In this document: positions 34,691-44,713 of the stretch, in pieces
Numbering within the stretch: position 1 is the stretch's first letter
How the letters are laid out: each line of letters opens with the position of its first letter
Assembly: GCA_903919975.1 (NCBI GenBank)
Contig: CAIXKE010000112.1
Span: 22,214 to 86,213, forward strand
Direction of reading: 5' to 3'
Source: Akkermansiaceae bacterium
GTDB lineage: Bacteria > Verrucomicrobiota > Verrucomicrobiia > Verrucomicrobiales > Akkermansiaceae
DNA length: 64,000 nucleotides
The notes under the pieces: generated by a model
The model's database searches: none
What the model was told of the DNA's origin: nothing
What the model saw: only the letters and a program-made list of their open reading frames with translations
Translations under genes and position numbers: made by a program

Positions 34691-37498
34691 TTACTGACCC
34701 TTGCCCTTCGACGACTTCAGTTTTTTGATGTAGTCGATTGCCTTATCAGCACGCTGAGAAACCTTTGCATTATCAGAACTCTTAAAGCCTTCGAGAATTT
34801 TGATGGCCCACTCATCATCGAGAATCGCCAAGCTGTTGATTACACTAAGCTTCTCTTCTGGCGCTTTGGCTTGATCGACTAAGTCCATCCATTGTTTTTG
34901 CGCTAGGATAGTGTCCTTCGAATTTGGTATTGCTAGAGCAAAGTTCACTGCAGAATTGAAGGCTTTTGCTCGGAGACTTGGATCTTCGGTGCTGGCAATA
35001 AAACCAATCAACAGCGGATACGCCGAATCATCCACCCAAGTTTCAATGGCAACAATCGCAGAGATCCGATCAGCTTTATCCGTGCCATCCAAAGCCTTCT
35101 TGACCAAATCCAATGCTTTCGGACCACCACAACGACCTAATAAGCGCAATATCGCCTGGCGATTTTCCTGATTCAATTTCCCCCCGTAGGCCGTGACAAG
35201 CTGAGTAGCGAGATTGCTGCGGGTTTGGCTCTTTTTGATAATTTCCGCCAAGGTCTCTTCCGCAGCCTTGCGCAAGTTCGGAGGCCCCGAACCTACGACC
35301 ACTTCAAGAAATGCATCACATTGCGAATCACTCGCCATGAAGCGGACCGCCTGAATTGCAGCAACCGCAGCACGCGTATCGCTAGTGGCACGGACGAATG
35401 CCATCAATGGCGGCACGATGGATGGATTCTTGCGCTTGGGCAAAACATCGCGAATCAGAATCTCCCGCACTTCAGGCGTCATGTCGCGCTTGGTAGCGAA
35501 GTCGATGATGACGGCATCGACATCGGTGCCATCCGTGGCCTTGGCAAGAACCAGAGCCTGATAGACCACCGTTCGATTCTCTACGATTCCGATGCTGATA
35601 GCAGCTTCGAGAAGAATATCGAGGTCGATCTTGTTGACAGATACTTCGGCGGCTTCGGGTACAGCTGCGGCGGTAACCATTCTGTTATAGGAAACCGTCC
35701 GACGGTTCTGTCCGCTGCGTTCTACAAGAGTCCAAGTGAGGAAAATCGTAATCAGACCAAGAACTGCGGAGATCATCACTTTCGCAGCAGTGGAAAGTTT
35801 GCGTTTTTCGGTTTTCGGAGCCTCCCCTGCGACAGAAGCGACAACTGCAACGGAAGCGACAGGAGCCGGACTAGTTGCTGCGGCTGCGGGCACAGGTTGA
35901 GATTTGGGCGCTGAAGAAATCAGCGGAGAATTGTGGACGCTCGGTTTCGAACCAACAGGCGGAGTCAATGGCTGCGGCGTATTCTTGGTCTTGGTGGGTG
36001 ACAAAACAGCAAGAGGATTGGGTTTCGGGGCTTCCACCACAGAAGAAACGATGGGCGCGATTGGTGCAGGCTCGGGCTTCACCTCGGGCTCGGGCTTTAC
36101 CTCAGCCATGGGGTTCGCCACAGGCATAGGTTTGAGCTCTAGCAAAGATTTCTTCGCAACAAGTGCAGGGGACTCTACAGCCTCGGGCTGCTCGACGACT
36201 TCGGGTTCCGCTATGATTTCAGGCTCCGCTGCTGGTTCCACCACGAGCGCGGGCTCTGCCACAGAAGCGCGTTTCACCAGAAGAATTGGTTTAGCCGCAG
36301 GCGCGGGCTCTGCTGCGGGAACTAGCACGGGGTCAGCAACAGAAACAGAAGCTGCCACTGACGTGCGTTTCACCATAAGAATGGGTTTTGCGGCAGCGAC
36401 GGGCTCTGGTGCTACAACGGGTTCTGGTTCCATGAAAGGTTCAGGCGCTGCCACTGACGCGCGCCTCACCAAAAGCATGGGTTTCGCCACAAGCACGGGC
36501 GCCGAAATCGCCTCCTCCACCAGCACCGGCTCCTCCACAACCTGCGCAACAGGCTCGACCAACACAGAGGCAACTGCGGACAGCGGCTCGGAACCTGGAA
36601 TAATTAAGCGCGGACGTTTCGGCGGGGCTTGATCAGTTTGCATGACACCAAGACTCATAGTGGGATTTGAAATTTTATCGTTTTCGAGGAAAATAGAGAG
36701 CGCGTCTCTCGCTGATTCCGGCCTGTCCTGTGGCAAACGATTGATTTGCCACATAATCCAATTGCAGGCCCACATCGGAATATCCGAACGCAGATCTTGA
36801 ATGGGAGTCACGGCATGATGGAGATGGGACGCCATAACCTCATTCCCGGTTTCACCATTGAACGGATAGACACCAGTGAGCGCCTGATAATAAACACAAC
36901 CCATCGAATACAGATCCGATCTGGCATCCAGTGGAACTCGCTCGAATTGCTCGGGAGCCATGAAGTAGATCGAACCGAACACCGCATCAAGACTCTCGAT
37001 TTCCTCCTTGGACTGGGATTGAGTGAGCGTGGCCAAGCCGAAATCAACGATTTTCAGCTGAAATTTCCCCGAAGGAAGCCATGTCAGCATCAGATTGGAA
37101 GGCTTCAAGTCGCTGTGAATCATGTCCAGCTCATGGGCTGCGATCAACGCCTCCTGACTCTGCAACGCGAGCTCGCGGAAATCCAGCCAAGTGAGCGGGG
37201 CCGCCTCGATCAATTCATCCAGCGTCTTGCCGCTGATCAGCTCCATGACAACGTATGGGCCGTCCTCATCCGTGCCGACATCGTAGATCGTGACAATATG
37301 CGGGTGCTGAAGAGATGCCAACGCTCCGGCTTCTTTCATGAGTTGCCGAGTGGATTCCTCTTGAAGAGTCGGATCACCGACAGAAGTCAAAATGCGCTTG
37401 ATGGCGACCTCGCGGTTCATCCGTGAGTCAAAGCCACGAAAAACGGAGCCAATTCCACCTTGACCGATTTTTCCCCGTATTTCGTAACGTTCTTCCAT
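34691..37498 (-). CDS. Ser/Thr protein kinase with Pro/Ala/Val-rich middle, membrane helix and HEAT-like C-terminal domain
   Basis: The 935-residue protein has a kinase domain (about 5-265): GQGGIGSVF is the Gly loop, VAIKRI carries Lys34, MIHSDLKPSN the catalytic loop and VDFGLATL the DFG motif (152-154). The loop reads HSD rather than HRD, making it a non-RD kinase. A long region rich in Val/Ala/Pro with repeated 'KPILLVKRASVA'-like units follows, then one membrane segment near residue 570, then alpha-helical repeats of the HEAT type (about 640-930). Kinases of this build are common in Verrucomicrobiota and Planctomycetota and sense unknown periplasmic or cytoplasmic signals. Confidence 0.85.
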   Translation of the reverse strand: MEERYEIRGKIGQGGIGSVFRGFDSRMNREVAIKRILTSVGDPTLQEESTRQLMKEAGALASLQHPHIVTIYDVGTDEDGPYVVMELISGKTLDELIEAAPLTWLDFRELALQSQEALIAAHELDMIHSDLKPSNLMLTWLPSGKFQLKIVDFGLATLTQSQSKEEIESLDAVFGSIYFMAPEQFERVPLDARSDLYSMGCVYYQALTGVYPFNGETGNEVMASHLHHAVTPIQDLRSDIPMWACNWIMWQINRLPQDRPESARDALSIFLENDKISNPTMSLGVMQTDQAPPKRPRLIIPGSEPLSAVASVLVEPVAQVVEEPVLVEEAISAPVLVAKPMLLVRRASVAAPEPFMEPEPVVAPEPVAAAKPILMVKRTSVAASVSVADPVLVPAAEPAPAAKPILLVKRASVAEPALVVEPAAEPEIIAEPEVVEQPEAVESPALVAKKSLLELKPMPVANPMAEVKPEPEVKPEPAPIAPIVSSVVEAPKPNPLAVLSPTKTKNTPQPLTPPVGSKPSVHNSPLISSAPKSQPVPAAAATSPAPVASVAVVASVAGEAPKTEKRKLSTAAKVMISAVLGLITIFLTWTLVERSGQNRRTVSYNRMVTAAAVPEAAEVSVNKIDLDILLEAAISIGIVENRTVVYQALVLAKATDGTDVDAVIIDFATKRDMTPEVREILIRDVLPKRKNPSIVPPLMAFVRATSDTRAAVAAIQAVRFMASDSQCDAFLEVVVGSGPPNLRKAAEETLAEIIKKSQTRSNLATQLVTAYGGKLNQENRQAILRLLGRCGGPKALDLVKKALDGTDKADRISAIVAIETWVDDSAYPLLIGFIASTEDPSLRAKAFNSAVNFALAIPNSKDTILAQKQWMDLVDQAKAPEEKLSVINSLAILDDEWAIKILEGFKSSDNAKVSQRADKAIDYIKKLKSSKGKGQ

Positions 37499-37560
37499 GA
37501 CTCAAATGTGGCACAAAATGCGCACAAACTCGATGAATCGCAATCAACAAAACAAAAACA

Positions 37561-38487
37561 TCACGAAGCGGCGCGTTCGAGCCGCTCCCTTCGATACAGC
37601 GTCGGAGAAAGACCCACGATGCGGGCAAAACTCCTGTTGAATTGAGACAGTGATTGATAACCGATTTGAAATGCAATTTCCGAAATGCGCGCCTCGGGTT
37701 TCAGCAACTCGCGCTTCGCCCAATCGATGCGGCAGCGGTTGACGTAATCGGTGAGCGTGAGGCCGGAAGAATCCTTGAAAAGCCGGCAAAAGTGCGACTC
37801 GCTCAATCCTGCTTGGCGCGCAACCAAGCCGAGCGGCAACGGTTGATCGAGATTGGCATGAATATATTTGCGGGCCTTGGCGATAGCGGCAGGTTCGCTG
37901 CCCTCTTCAATGATGCAGAGTGAGTCGGCGTGTTCGCTGAGTTGTTCTGCGAAGCTCTGCAACAGCGTGACCATGCTCTGGTAGCGCAGCGGCTCCACAA
38001 ATCGCGTCTGCAGATAGGCCGCCCTCAGATTTTCACGCGCCGCTTTGTCCAAGGTCTTACGGCCAAGCGCACCCAGAAGTTTTTCAAACTGCTCCTCGGA
38101 TGGAATCTTGCTGAAAACCTGACCGGTTTTAAGAAACCCAATGACCGAGGCTCCCATCTTCACCGGCAACGCCGTCGCGCATAACCCGGCAAAACAATGG
38201 CAAGTAGTCGGACCGCTGACTTCCGCTTCGTTCATCAAGCGACGGTTGGTTTCCACGCATGCCCCGCAAGCGCTACCGCAGAGGTTCAACGTCTCACAAA
38301 ATGGACTCCGATTGACCTTCTGGTCGTCAAGGCACCAGCCGTCCGGATCCGCGGAAACGAGACGCAATGGCAGTCCGGTTGCCGTGCGAAACGCTTCTTG
38401 ATACATCTTGTATCGATCCGAGTTACCGATTCGACAAAGCAGCGAGTTTTCGAACTCTTGGTGGGGTTGATTGGCGGTTGTCATCAT
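37561..38487 (-). CDS. AraC-family regulator with PocR-type sensory domain
   Basis: The ATG at 38487 gives 308 residues; an upstream frame would run into the preceding ATPase gene. The N-terminal part (about 10-165) is PocR-like with a Cys-rich pocket: NRSPFCETLN, CGSACGACVET and TCHCFAGLC. The C-terminal AraC HTH domain includes LPLGLVARQAGLSESHFCRLFKDSSG and ISEIAFQIGYQSLSQFNRSFARIVG. PocR domains sense small metabolites. Four to six Cys residues could bind a metal. Its target is unknown; the adjacent copper ATPase is one candidate. Confidence 0.85.
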   Translation of the reverse strand: MMTTANQPHQEFENSLLCRIGNSDRYKMYQEAFRTATGLPLRLVSADPDGWCLDDQKVNRSPFCETLNLCGSACGACVETNRRLMNEAEVSGPTTCHCFAGLCATALPVKMGASVIGFLKTGQVFSKIPSEEQFEKLLGALGRKTLDKAARENLRAAYLQTRFVEPLRYQSMVTLLQSFAEQLSEHADSLCIIEEGSEPAAIAKARKYIHANLDQPLPLGLVARQAGLSESHFCRLFKDSSGLTLTDYVNRCRIDWAKRELLKPEARISEIAFQIGYQSLSQFNRSFARIVGLSPTLYRRERLERAAS

Positions 38488-38534
38488 CAGATTAAGAAGA
38501 AGCCGCGCGAGGCTAATGAGCTTCCATGCGGAAT

Positions 38535-40904
38535 TCAACCATTGTTCGGAAATTTCCACTTTGAAAGACTCACCACGATCAAAATCGAGACAATCGAGCT
38601 AAGCGGCATCAGGATTGCAGCCAAAAGCGGACTCATTTTTCCCGCCATGGAAAACGCCACCGTGGTCAGATTATAAACCAACGCGAAGCCAAATGCCGCC
38701 CGCACCGCCGCCGCCCGCCCTGCCGCAGCACCCAGCAAATTCGGCAAAAACTCCAATCCGGCCCCCAATGTGAAAAAATCCGCCTTGGACTCCAACAAGC
38801 TGCGATCCACCACCGGCGTGCCCGTCACCAACGCCGCATCGAATGCCAAAGAATCGTTGGCCCCGTCTCCGAGATACAAGGTGTCCTGGCGGTCCAAGGC
38901 CTTGACCCTCAATGCTTTTTGTTCGGGAGACAAGCCGCCAATCGCTTGATTTTCAGGGATTTCCAGCGCTTCCGCCATCAGGCGGACCTTTTCCGGGTGA
39001 TCGCCAGATAGAATATGCAAGACCAGCCCGGAGCGCTCCAAACTCCGCAAAGTGGCCGCCGCCCCAGGACGAAGGGATTCGCGAAATTGGAACGATGCCC
39101 GCAATTCCCCATTTTCCCGCAATTCACTGCCAGAGCTTTCCGCCGGAAAATTTTCACCCTCCGCACCAGTCCAACCCACCTTGCCGAGCGACCACTTCTC
39201 ACCTCCGCCCGCAACCAACCAAACCCCCAACCCGGGAAATTCCCTCGTTTCCCCATCGCCCTGCAGCGCAAGCAACTTCTGCCCACGCGAACCCAAGGCC
39301 TCCAACAAACATCGCGCCGCCGGATGCAGCGACCCACGGGTCATTCGCGCCAAAGCCAGGGCCGACGCATCATCCAGCCCGGATACCTCCGCCGGATTCT
39401 CCAAAACCGGCCGCTCCAAGGTCAAGGTCCCCGTCTTGTCGAAAACCACCTTCCGCACCCGCCTCAAACGCGGCCATAGCGTCGCAGTCCTGACGAACAC
39501 CCCCAAGCGCTCCAATGCCGTCGCCGCCATGTCATCTGCTAACGGAATCGCCACCCCCAACGCACACGGGCACGAAACCACAAACACTGAAATCATCGCC
39601 TGCACCCCGGTCAACAAATCACCCTGATACCCCCAAATCCCAAACGCCGAAACCCCGAGCACCAATACGAGGCTTAAATAAACCCGCAGCAATCGATCCA
39701 ATCCCGGCGACCCGCGATCGCCGTCACTGCCCGCCGTCAACTTGGCCAACAGCGCATCCTCCCACTTCTCACCTGCCTCCACCACCGCCGGCGTGCGACT
39801 CAATAAAATCGCCCCGCCCGGCAACCGCGCCCCGGCGGAAAACCGCACCGGATCCGCCTCACCGTGAATCCATTCCAACGAAAAATCAGCCTCACCAGCC
39901 GACAAAATCCCGCTCACCGGCATCGCCTGGCCCGGCGCTAACAAAAATCTCAATCCCGCCACAATCTCTTCCCGCCCCACCGTTTTCCCCTCGTCATCCG
40001 CACACGGCACCGCCTCCGGCACCGGCTGCTGCCTCACCAATCGCCGCCGATTCCGATCCACCGCAGCTGTCTGCAAATACCTACCACCCAACATCAAAAA
40101 CACAAAGATCGAGACAAAATCGAAATACATCAACCGCTCACTGCTGAGCACCCAACCGCTGATCGACCCCGCATAAGCCGCCACCAATCCCAGCGCGATC
40201 GGCAGATCAATATGCAGCGACCCCACCCGCACCGCGCGCCATGCCCGATCCATAAAATACCCGCCACCCACCAACATCGAAAGCGTCGCGGATAAAAACG
40301 CAACCAACCGAAACAACGCCGCAAACTCAAAATCCGCAGGCATCCCAAGATAAATCGGCAGCGAAAACGCCATCGAGTTCAATGCAAATGCCCCGCAAAG
40401 CCCCAAGCGCGCCGCCAACCTCAAGCGCTCATGATCTCCCCCCGCCGAACCCGCCGGTGCCGCAACATAACCAAATTGACCCAGCTCACGCAAAAATGCC
40501 TCTAACGCACACTTTTCCGGCAGCCACTCAAGGTGCAAACGCCCGTTCGATGGATTCGCCGCCGCCCGGATACTCCCCGCATGCCGCGCGAACAATTTCT
40601 CCACCAACCACACACACCCCACACAGGAAATCCCCTCCAATCGCAAATCCAAACGCGCCGCATCCCCCCGCCCCAACGCCTTGCTCTCCGCCTCCTCCAC
40701 CTTTCCACCCAACCACGTTAAATCATGCTCTTCAAATGGCCGACTCCGCACCGGTGCCACCGCCACCCCCTGCTTCAAATCGTAAAATTGCTCGAATCCC
40801 TGCTCGGAAATTAAATCCGCCACATACTCACACCCCTTGCAACAATACCGCTCACCCTCCACCCCCGGTGAAAATTCCGTCCCGCAATGTTCGCAACCTG
40901 TCAT
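38535..40904 (-). CDS. CcoI/FixI-type heavy-metal (Cu) P-type ATPase
   Basis: The ATG at 40904 gives 789 residues. The N-terminus has a Cys-rich zinc-ribbon-like part (Cys4, 7, 21, 22, 25), then an HMA domain with EGISCVGCVW (Cys94, 97). The membrane metal site is CPC in VSCPCALGVAIPLA, the phosphorylation site DKTGTLTL, and the hinge GDGANDSLAFDAA. The actuator loop reads HGEA instead of TGE. CcoI exports copper for cbb3 oxidase assembly; no cco genes are nearby. It precedes the PocR-AraC gene on the same strand with a 47-base gap. Confidence 0.88.
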   Translation of the reverse strand: MTGCEHCGTEFSPGVEGERYCCKGCEYVADLISEQGFEQFYDLKQGVAVAPVRSRPFEEHDLTWLGGKVEEAESKALGRGDAARLDLRLEGISCVGCVWLVEKLFARHAGSIRAAANPSNGRLHLEWLPEKCALEAFLRELGQFGYVAAPAGSAGGDHERLRLAARLGLCGAFALNSMAFSLPIYLGMPADFEFAALFRLVAFLSATLSMLVGGGYFMDRAWRAVRVGSLHIDLPIALGLVAAYAGSISGWVLSSERLMYFDFVSIFVFLMLGGRYLQTAAVDRNRRRLVRQQPVPEAVPCADDEGKTVGREEIVAGLRFLLAPGQAMPVSGILSAGEADFSLEWIHGEADPVRFSAGARLPGGAILLSRTPAVVEAGEKWEDALLAKLTAGSDGDRGSPGLDRLLRVYLSLVLVLGVSAFGIWGYQGDLLTGVQAMISVFVVSCPCALGVAIPLADDMAATALERLGVFVRTATLWPRLRRVRKVVFDKTGTLTLERPVLENPAEVSGLDDASALALARMTRGSLHPAARCLLEALGSRGQKLLALQGDGETREFPGLGVWLVAGGGEKWSLGKVGWTGAEGENFPAESSGSELRENGELRASFQFRESLRPGAAATLRSLERSGLVLHILSGDHPEKVRLMAEALEIPENQAIGGLSPEQKALRVKALDRQDTLYLGDGANDSLAFDAALVTGTPVVDRSLLESKADFFTLGAGLEFLPNLLGAAAGRAAAVRAAFGFALVYNLTTVAFSMAGKMSPLLAAILMPLSSIVSILIVVSLSKWKFPNNG

Positions 40905-41018
40905 CTGCAACCATTGTGACAAGCCAGCCCGCACAGGCAAATTCAAATCAAAACCGCCGACTTTTCCTCACACGGCACCCTTGCGCTCCCTCACCGCCCA
41001 GCCCTAAAGTCACCGCTC

Positions 41019-41912
41019 ATGCACGATCTCCTCGATGCCGCCATCGCAAAACGCAGCTCATTGCTCACAGCAGAATCCAACGCCATCCGCCTGATCGATG
41101 GCGCTGGCGATGGATTGCCCGGCCTGTTTCTCGAATCCTATGCCGGCCGCTGGCTACTCTCCACCACCACCGGAAACATCCCGCCACCCTTCCGCGAATG
41201 GCTGCGCGACCAAGCCGTTTCCTGTTATTGGAAACGCCTCGATCAACACCAAAAAGAATCACCCACCCTCCTCTGCGGACCCGAAATCACCGCACCATTC
41301 CTCATCCGCGAACATGGCTTCGCTTACGAAATCTCATTCCAATCCGGCTACTCCCAAGGCATCTTCCTCGATCAACGCGACAACCGCGCCCAAGTCCACC
41401 GCCTCATGCGCCCCGGCCTCCGCCTGCTCAACACCTTCTCCTACACCGGAGCCTTCTCCGTAGCCGCCGCCATGGCCGGAGCGGAAACCACGACCCTCGA
41501 TCTATCACAACCCTACCTCGATTGGGCAAAACGCAATTTCTCCCATAATTCGCTCAACCCCGCCGACCACCATTTCTGCAAAGGCGACACCTTCCACTGG
41601 TTGCGCCGCTTCGCAAAACAAGGCCGCCTCTTCGATACCATCGTGCTCGATCCCCCCACCTTCTCCCGCGACGAAAAAGGCAAAGTTTTCCGCGTCGAGG
41701 AAAACTTCGGCGAGCTTGCCGCCCTCGCCGCCAACATTCTCGCCCCCGGCGGCTGGATGCTCTGCTGCACCAACTTCCGCGGTATTTCGTCCCACGCATT
41801 TGAACGACAATTGTTAGGCGAAATCCCCCACCCCATGACCGCCCGCCACTCGTCCATGCCACCGGATTTCAACGATGAACCCTATCTGAAATCGGTTTGG
41901 CTTACGCTTTAG
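41019..41912 (+). CDS. Class I SAM-dependent 23S rRNA methyltransferase (RlmI/RlmK-like, without PUA domain)
   Basis: The 297-residue protein matches the RlmI-type methyltransferases but lacks the N-terminal PUA domain. It begins with a RLIDGAGDGLPGLFLESYAG-like strand-turn (here IRLIDGAGDGLPGLF). SAM is bound around RLLNTFSYTGAFSVAAAMAGA, and VLDPPTFSRDEKG near residue 211 forms the acceptor-side NPPY-like element. It probably modifies a cytosine of 23S rRNA, the exact position being unknown. Confidence 0.85.
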   Translation: MHDLLDAAIAKRSSLLTAESNAIRLIDGAGDGLPGLFLESYAGRWLLSTTTGNIPPPFREWLRDQAVSCYWKRLDQHQKESPTLLCGPEITAPFLIREHGFAYEISFQSGYSQGIFLDQRDNRAQVHRLMRPGLRLLNTFSYTGAFSVAAAMAGAETTTLDLSQPYLDWAKRNFSHNSLNPADHHFCKGDTFHWLRRFAKQGRLFDTIVLDPPTFSRDEKGKVFRVEENFGELAALAANILAPGGWMLCCTNFRGISSHAFERQLLGEIPHPMTARHSSMPPDFNDEPYLKSVWLTL

Positions 41913-41968
41913 AGAGACACAAGACAAGAATGGGCGTAACCTTGAGCGATCTCGCCCAATCTAAAAAT

Positions 41969-44497
41969 TCAGTTGTCCGGGTTGGCGCGTTTTTCCAATT
42001 GCATGAACATCACCCGTTTCAGCATCTCGCTCGCCAACAAATAGAGCGCGGTAATGGCGACAAGGGTCAGCATGAAGATCCATGGCAGTGGCACGAGTCC
42101 GAACACGCTACCGAGCACGGTGTAGGGCAAAAGGACGGTGCAACCGGCAACAACCAGCGTGGCGATCGCCAGCACCTTTCCAGGTTTACTGTTGAACATG
42201 CCGCGGTGAGTGCGGATCACCATGACGATGAAGAGTTCGGTCATCAGCGATTCGATGAACCAGGCGGTCCGGAACTGCGCCTCGCTCGCCTGCAGCAGAA
42301 GTAGCAGCGCGCCGAATGTTAGGTAATCAAACACGGAACTCACCAGGCCGAAGTTGATCATGAAACGGCGGATGAATCGTTGATCCCAACGGTGTGGACG
42401 GTTGACTTGTTCAGGATCAACGGCATCGGTAGCGATGGCAAGGGCCGGTAGGTCGGAGAGGAAGTTGTTGAGCAGGATTTGCTTGGGCAGAAGAGGCAGG
42501 AAGGGAAGGAACAACGAGGCCCCGGCCATGCTGAACATGTTGCCGAAATTCGCACTGGTGGTGATATAAATGTATTTGAGCGTATTGGCAAAGGTGATGC
42601 GCCCGTTGCGCACGCCGCGTGCCAGCACACCCAGATCGCGCCGGAGCAGAACGATGTCCGCAGCCTCCTTCGCCACATCGACGGCTCCTTCAACGGAAAT
42701 TCCAACATCCGCAGCATGGAGAGCGGATGCGTCATTGATGCCATCGCCGAGATAACCGACGACGTGCCCGGCCTTGCGCAAGGCAATCAGAATGCGCTCC
42801 TTCTGGTTCGGTTCCGTTTCCGCAAAGATGTCCACTTCGCTCACGCGGTTGACCAACGCCGCATCACTCATTTCGCGCAGCGCCGCGCCTGTAAGCACAT
42901 CGGGCGTTGCGATGCCCATTTGAGTGCCGAGGCGCAAGGCCACCAAACGATTGTCGCCAGTGATCACTTTCATACTGACACCGAGTGTCCGTAATTCCTG
43001 AATCGCCTCGGCCGCGCCTGCTTTTGGAGGATCGTCGAAAAGAAGGAAACCCTCGAAGGTCATGTCCTGCTCGTCGTCCTTATTGATGATCGGATCGCCA
43101 GTCACATCGCGGATCGCGAGCCCGAGCACGCGATGGCCGGCATTGCTGCAATCGGTGAAGCACTGCTCCAATTCCCCGCGTATCGCCTCCACGGGCACCA
43201 AGCCGTTCCGAGTGGATACCTTGGTGCAAACTTCGATCACATGGGCAAACGCCCCCTTAGTGATCATCAGATGGCCGGGATCACCGTCAGCCCGCTCGAC
43301 GACTACGCTGAGACGCTTGCGAATGAAGTCGTAGGGCACTTCGTCGAACTTGCTATATCCGGCGATGTCGATCTGCGGCATCGCACGCAGGGCCTCGTCG
43401 ATGGGGTTGCTAAAACCGCTTTCAAACCTCGCATTCAGCACGGCATGAAGCCGCACCGTCTGGCTTTCCATTCCTTCCGCATCGAGCGCCCCCAGCAATG
43501 TCACGTGACCTTCAGTCAGCGTGCCGGTCTTGTCCGAACAAAGCACATCCATGCTGCCGAAGTTCTCAATCGAGGACAAGCGCCGCACGATGACGTGCTC
43601 CCGCGCCATGCATTTCGCCCCCCGGGCAAGCGTGATGCTAACAATAGCGGGCAAGAGCTCCGGCGTGATGCCCACAGCGAGTGCGAGCGCGAACATGAAG
43701 GCCTCCAATACCGGACGATGGAAAAATACGTTGATGGCAAAGATCGCGATGACAAAAACGAGCGTCACACGGATGAGCATTTCGCCGAAGTGGCGCAAAC
43801 CGAGCTCGAATTCCGTTTCCGGCGCGCGCAGCCGAAGTCGCTCCGAAATCCCGCCGAACTCGGTTGCCTCTCCAGTATTCACGATGAGCGCGCGCGCCGT
43901 TCCACTGACCACATGGGTGCCCTCAAATACCGAATTCGAGCGTTCGCTCTGGCGTGCATCTGCAGAAACCGCGCCGACTTTTTTCTCCGCCGGATAGCTT
44001 TCCCCAGTGAGCGTGGATTCATCGACAAATAAATCCTTTGATTCGATCAGCAAGCCATCGCCGGGGATCGTATCGCCCGCGCTGAGCACCACCACATCGC
44101 CCGGGACCACATCACCCACCGGAAGATCGATGCATTTGCCGTCGCGGAGGACCGACGCCTTGGCCTGGATCACTGCGAGCAGCGCCGCCACTGCGTTTGC
44201 CGCCCGGTATTCTTGCCAGAAACCGAGCAAGGTGCTCATTAAAACGACGGCCAGCACGATTAGCACGTCCATCCGGTCTCCGAGAAACAGGGAGATGCCC
44301 ATGGCCGCCAGCAGTAAAATCACAAGCGGACTGCGAAATTGATTGAGGAGCAAATGCCAAGCACCGCCAGCACCGCCCTTGCGAATTTCAGCGTTCTCCC
44401 ACGCCAATCGCTCAGCCGCTTCCGCAGAAAAAAGGCCGCCACTACGGGATTCCAACTGTTTCAGGGCATCTTCGACGGAAAGCAGATGAATGTTCAT
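41969..44497 (-). CDS. mgtA: Magnesium-translocating P-type ATPase (MgtA type)
   Basis: The ATG at 44497 gives 842 residues starting MNIHLLSVED; the 60-codon upstream extension is unlikely. Motifs: ESTLTGES for the actuator, ALALAVGITPELLPAIVSITLARGA for the transport helix, DKTGTLTEG for phosphorylation, and GYLGDGINDASALHAADVGISV for the hinge. These identify a P3B-type Mg2+ importer. The gene is divergent from the aldolase-like gene. No Mg2+-sensing leader is evident in the 216-base gap. Confidence 0.9.
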   Translation of the reverse strand: MNIHLLSVEDALKQLESRSGGLFSAEAAERLAWENAEIRKGGAGGAWHLLLNQFRSPLVILLLAAMGISLFLGDRMDVLIVLAVVLMSTLLGFWQEYRAANAVAALLAVIQAKASVLRDGKCIDLPVGDVVPGDVVVLSAGDTIPGDGLLIESKDLFVDESTLTGESYPAEKKVGAVSADARQSERSNSVFEGTHVVSGTARALIVNTGEATEFGGISERLRLRAPETEFELGLRHFGEMLIRVTLVFVIAIFAINVFFHRPVLEAFMFALALAVGITPELLPAIVSITLARGAKCMAREHVIVRRLSSIENFGSMDVLCSDKTGTLTEGHVTLLGALDAEGMESQTVRLHAVLNARFESGFSNPIDEALRAMPQIDIAGYSKFDEVPYDFIRKRLSVVVERADGDPGHLMITKGAFAHVIEVCTKVSTRNGLVPVEAIRGELEQCFTDCSNAGHRVLGLAIRDVTGDPIINKDDEQDMTFEGFLLFDDPPKAGAAEAIQELRTLGVSMKVITGDNRLVALRLGTQMGIATPDVLTGAALREMSDAALVNRVSEVDIFAETEPNQKERILIALRKAGHVVGYLGDGINDASALHAADVGISVEGAVDVAKEAADIVLLRRDLGVLARGVRNGRITFANTLKYIYITTSANFGNMFSMAGASLFLPFLPLLPKQILLNNFLSDLPALAIATDAVDPEQVNRPHRWDQRFIRRFMINFGLVSSVFDYLTFGALLLLLQASEAQFRTAWFIESLMTELFIVMVIRTHRGMFNSKPGKVLAIATLVVAGCTVLLPYTVLGSVFGLVPLPWIFMLTLVAITALYLLASEMLKRVMFMQLEKRANPDN

Positions 44498-44713
44498 GGC
44501 GGCATGATCAATTTGCCCGATTCTTGCAGCACAATCAACTAGGCATCTGGCGACATGAGAATTTGATGGAGCGCCGGATTCTTTCTGGTTGTTTGATTTT
44601 AAAGCACTTCCATCCGCTGCCGACAACGAAGAATAGACAAAAAGCGGGGTGCATCTCCGACGCATCGGGCACGTCATGGTTTACGTCCAATCACACCCGC
44701 CATCGGTCTTGCA

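Noticed and set aside
40382..41548. A 388-residue Pro/His/Arg-rich plus-strand frame
   Set aside because: Its composition is that of a frame opposite a GC-rich gene, and it lies over the CcoI ATPase and the methyltransferase.
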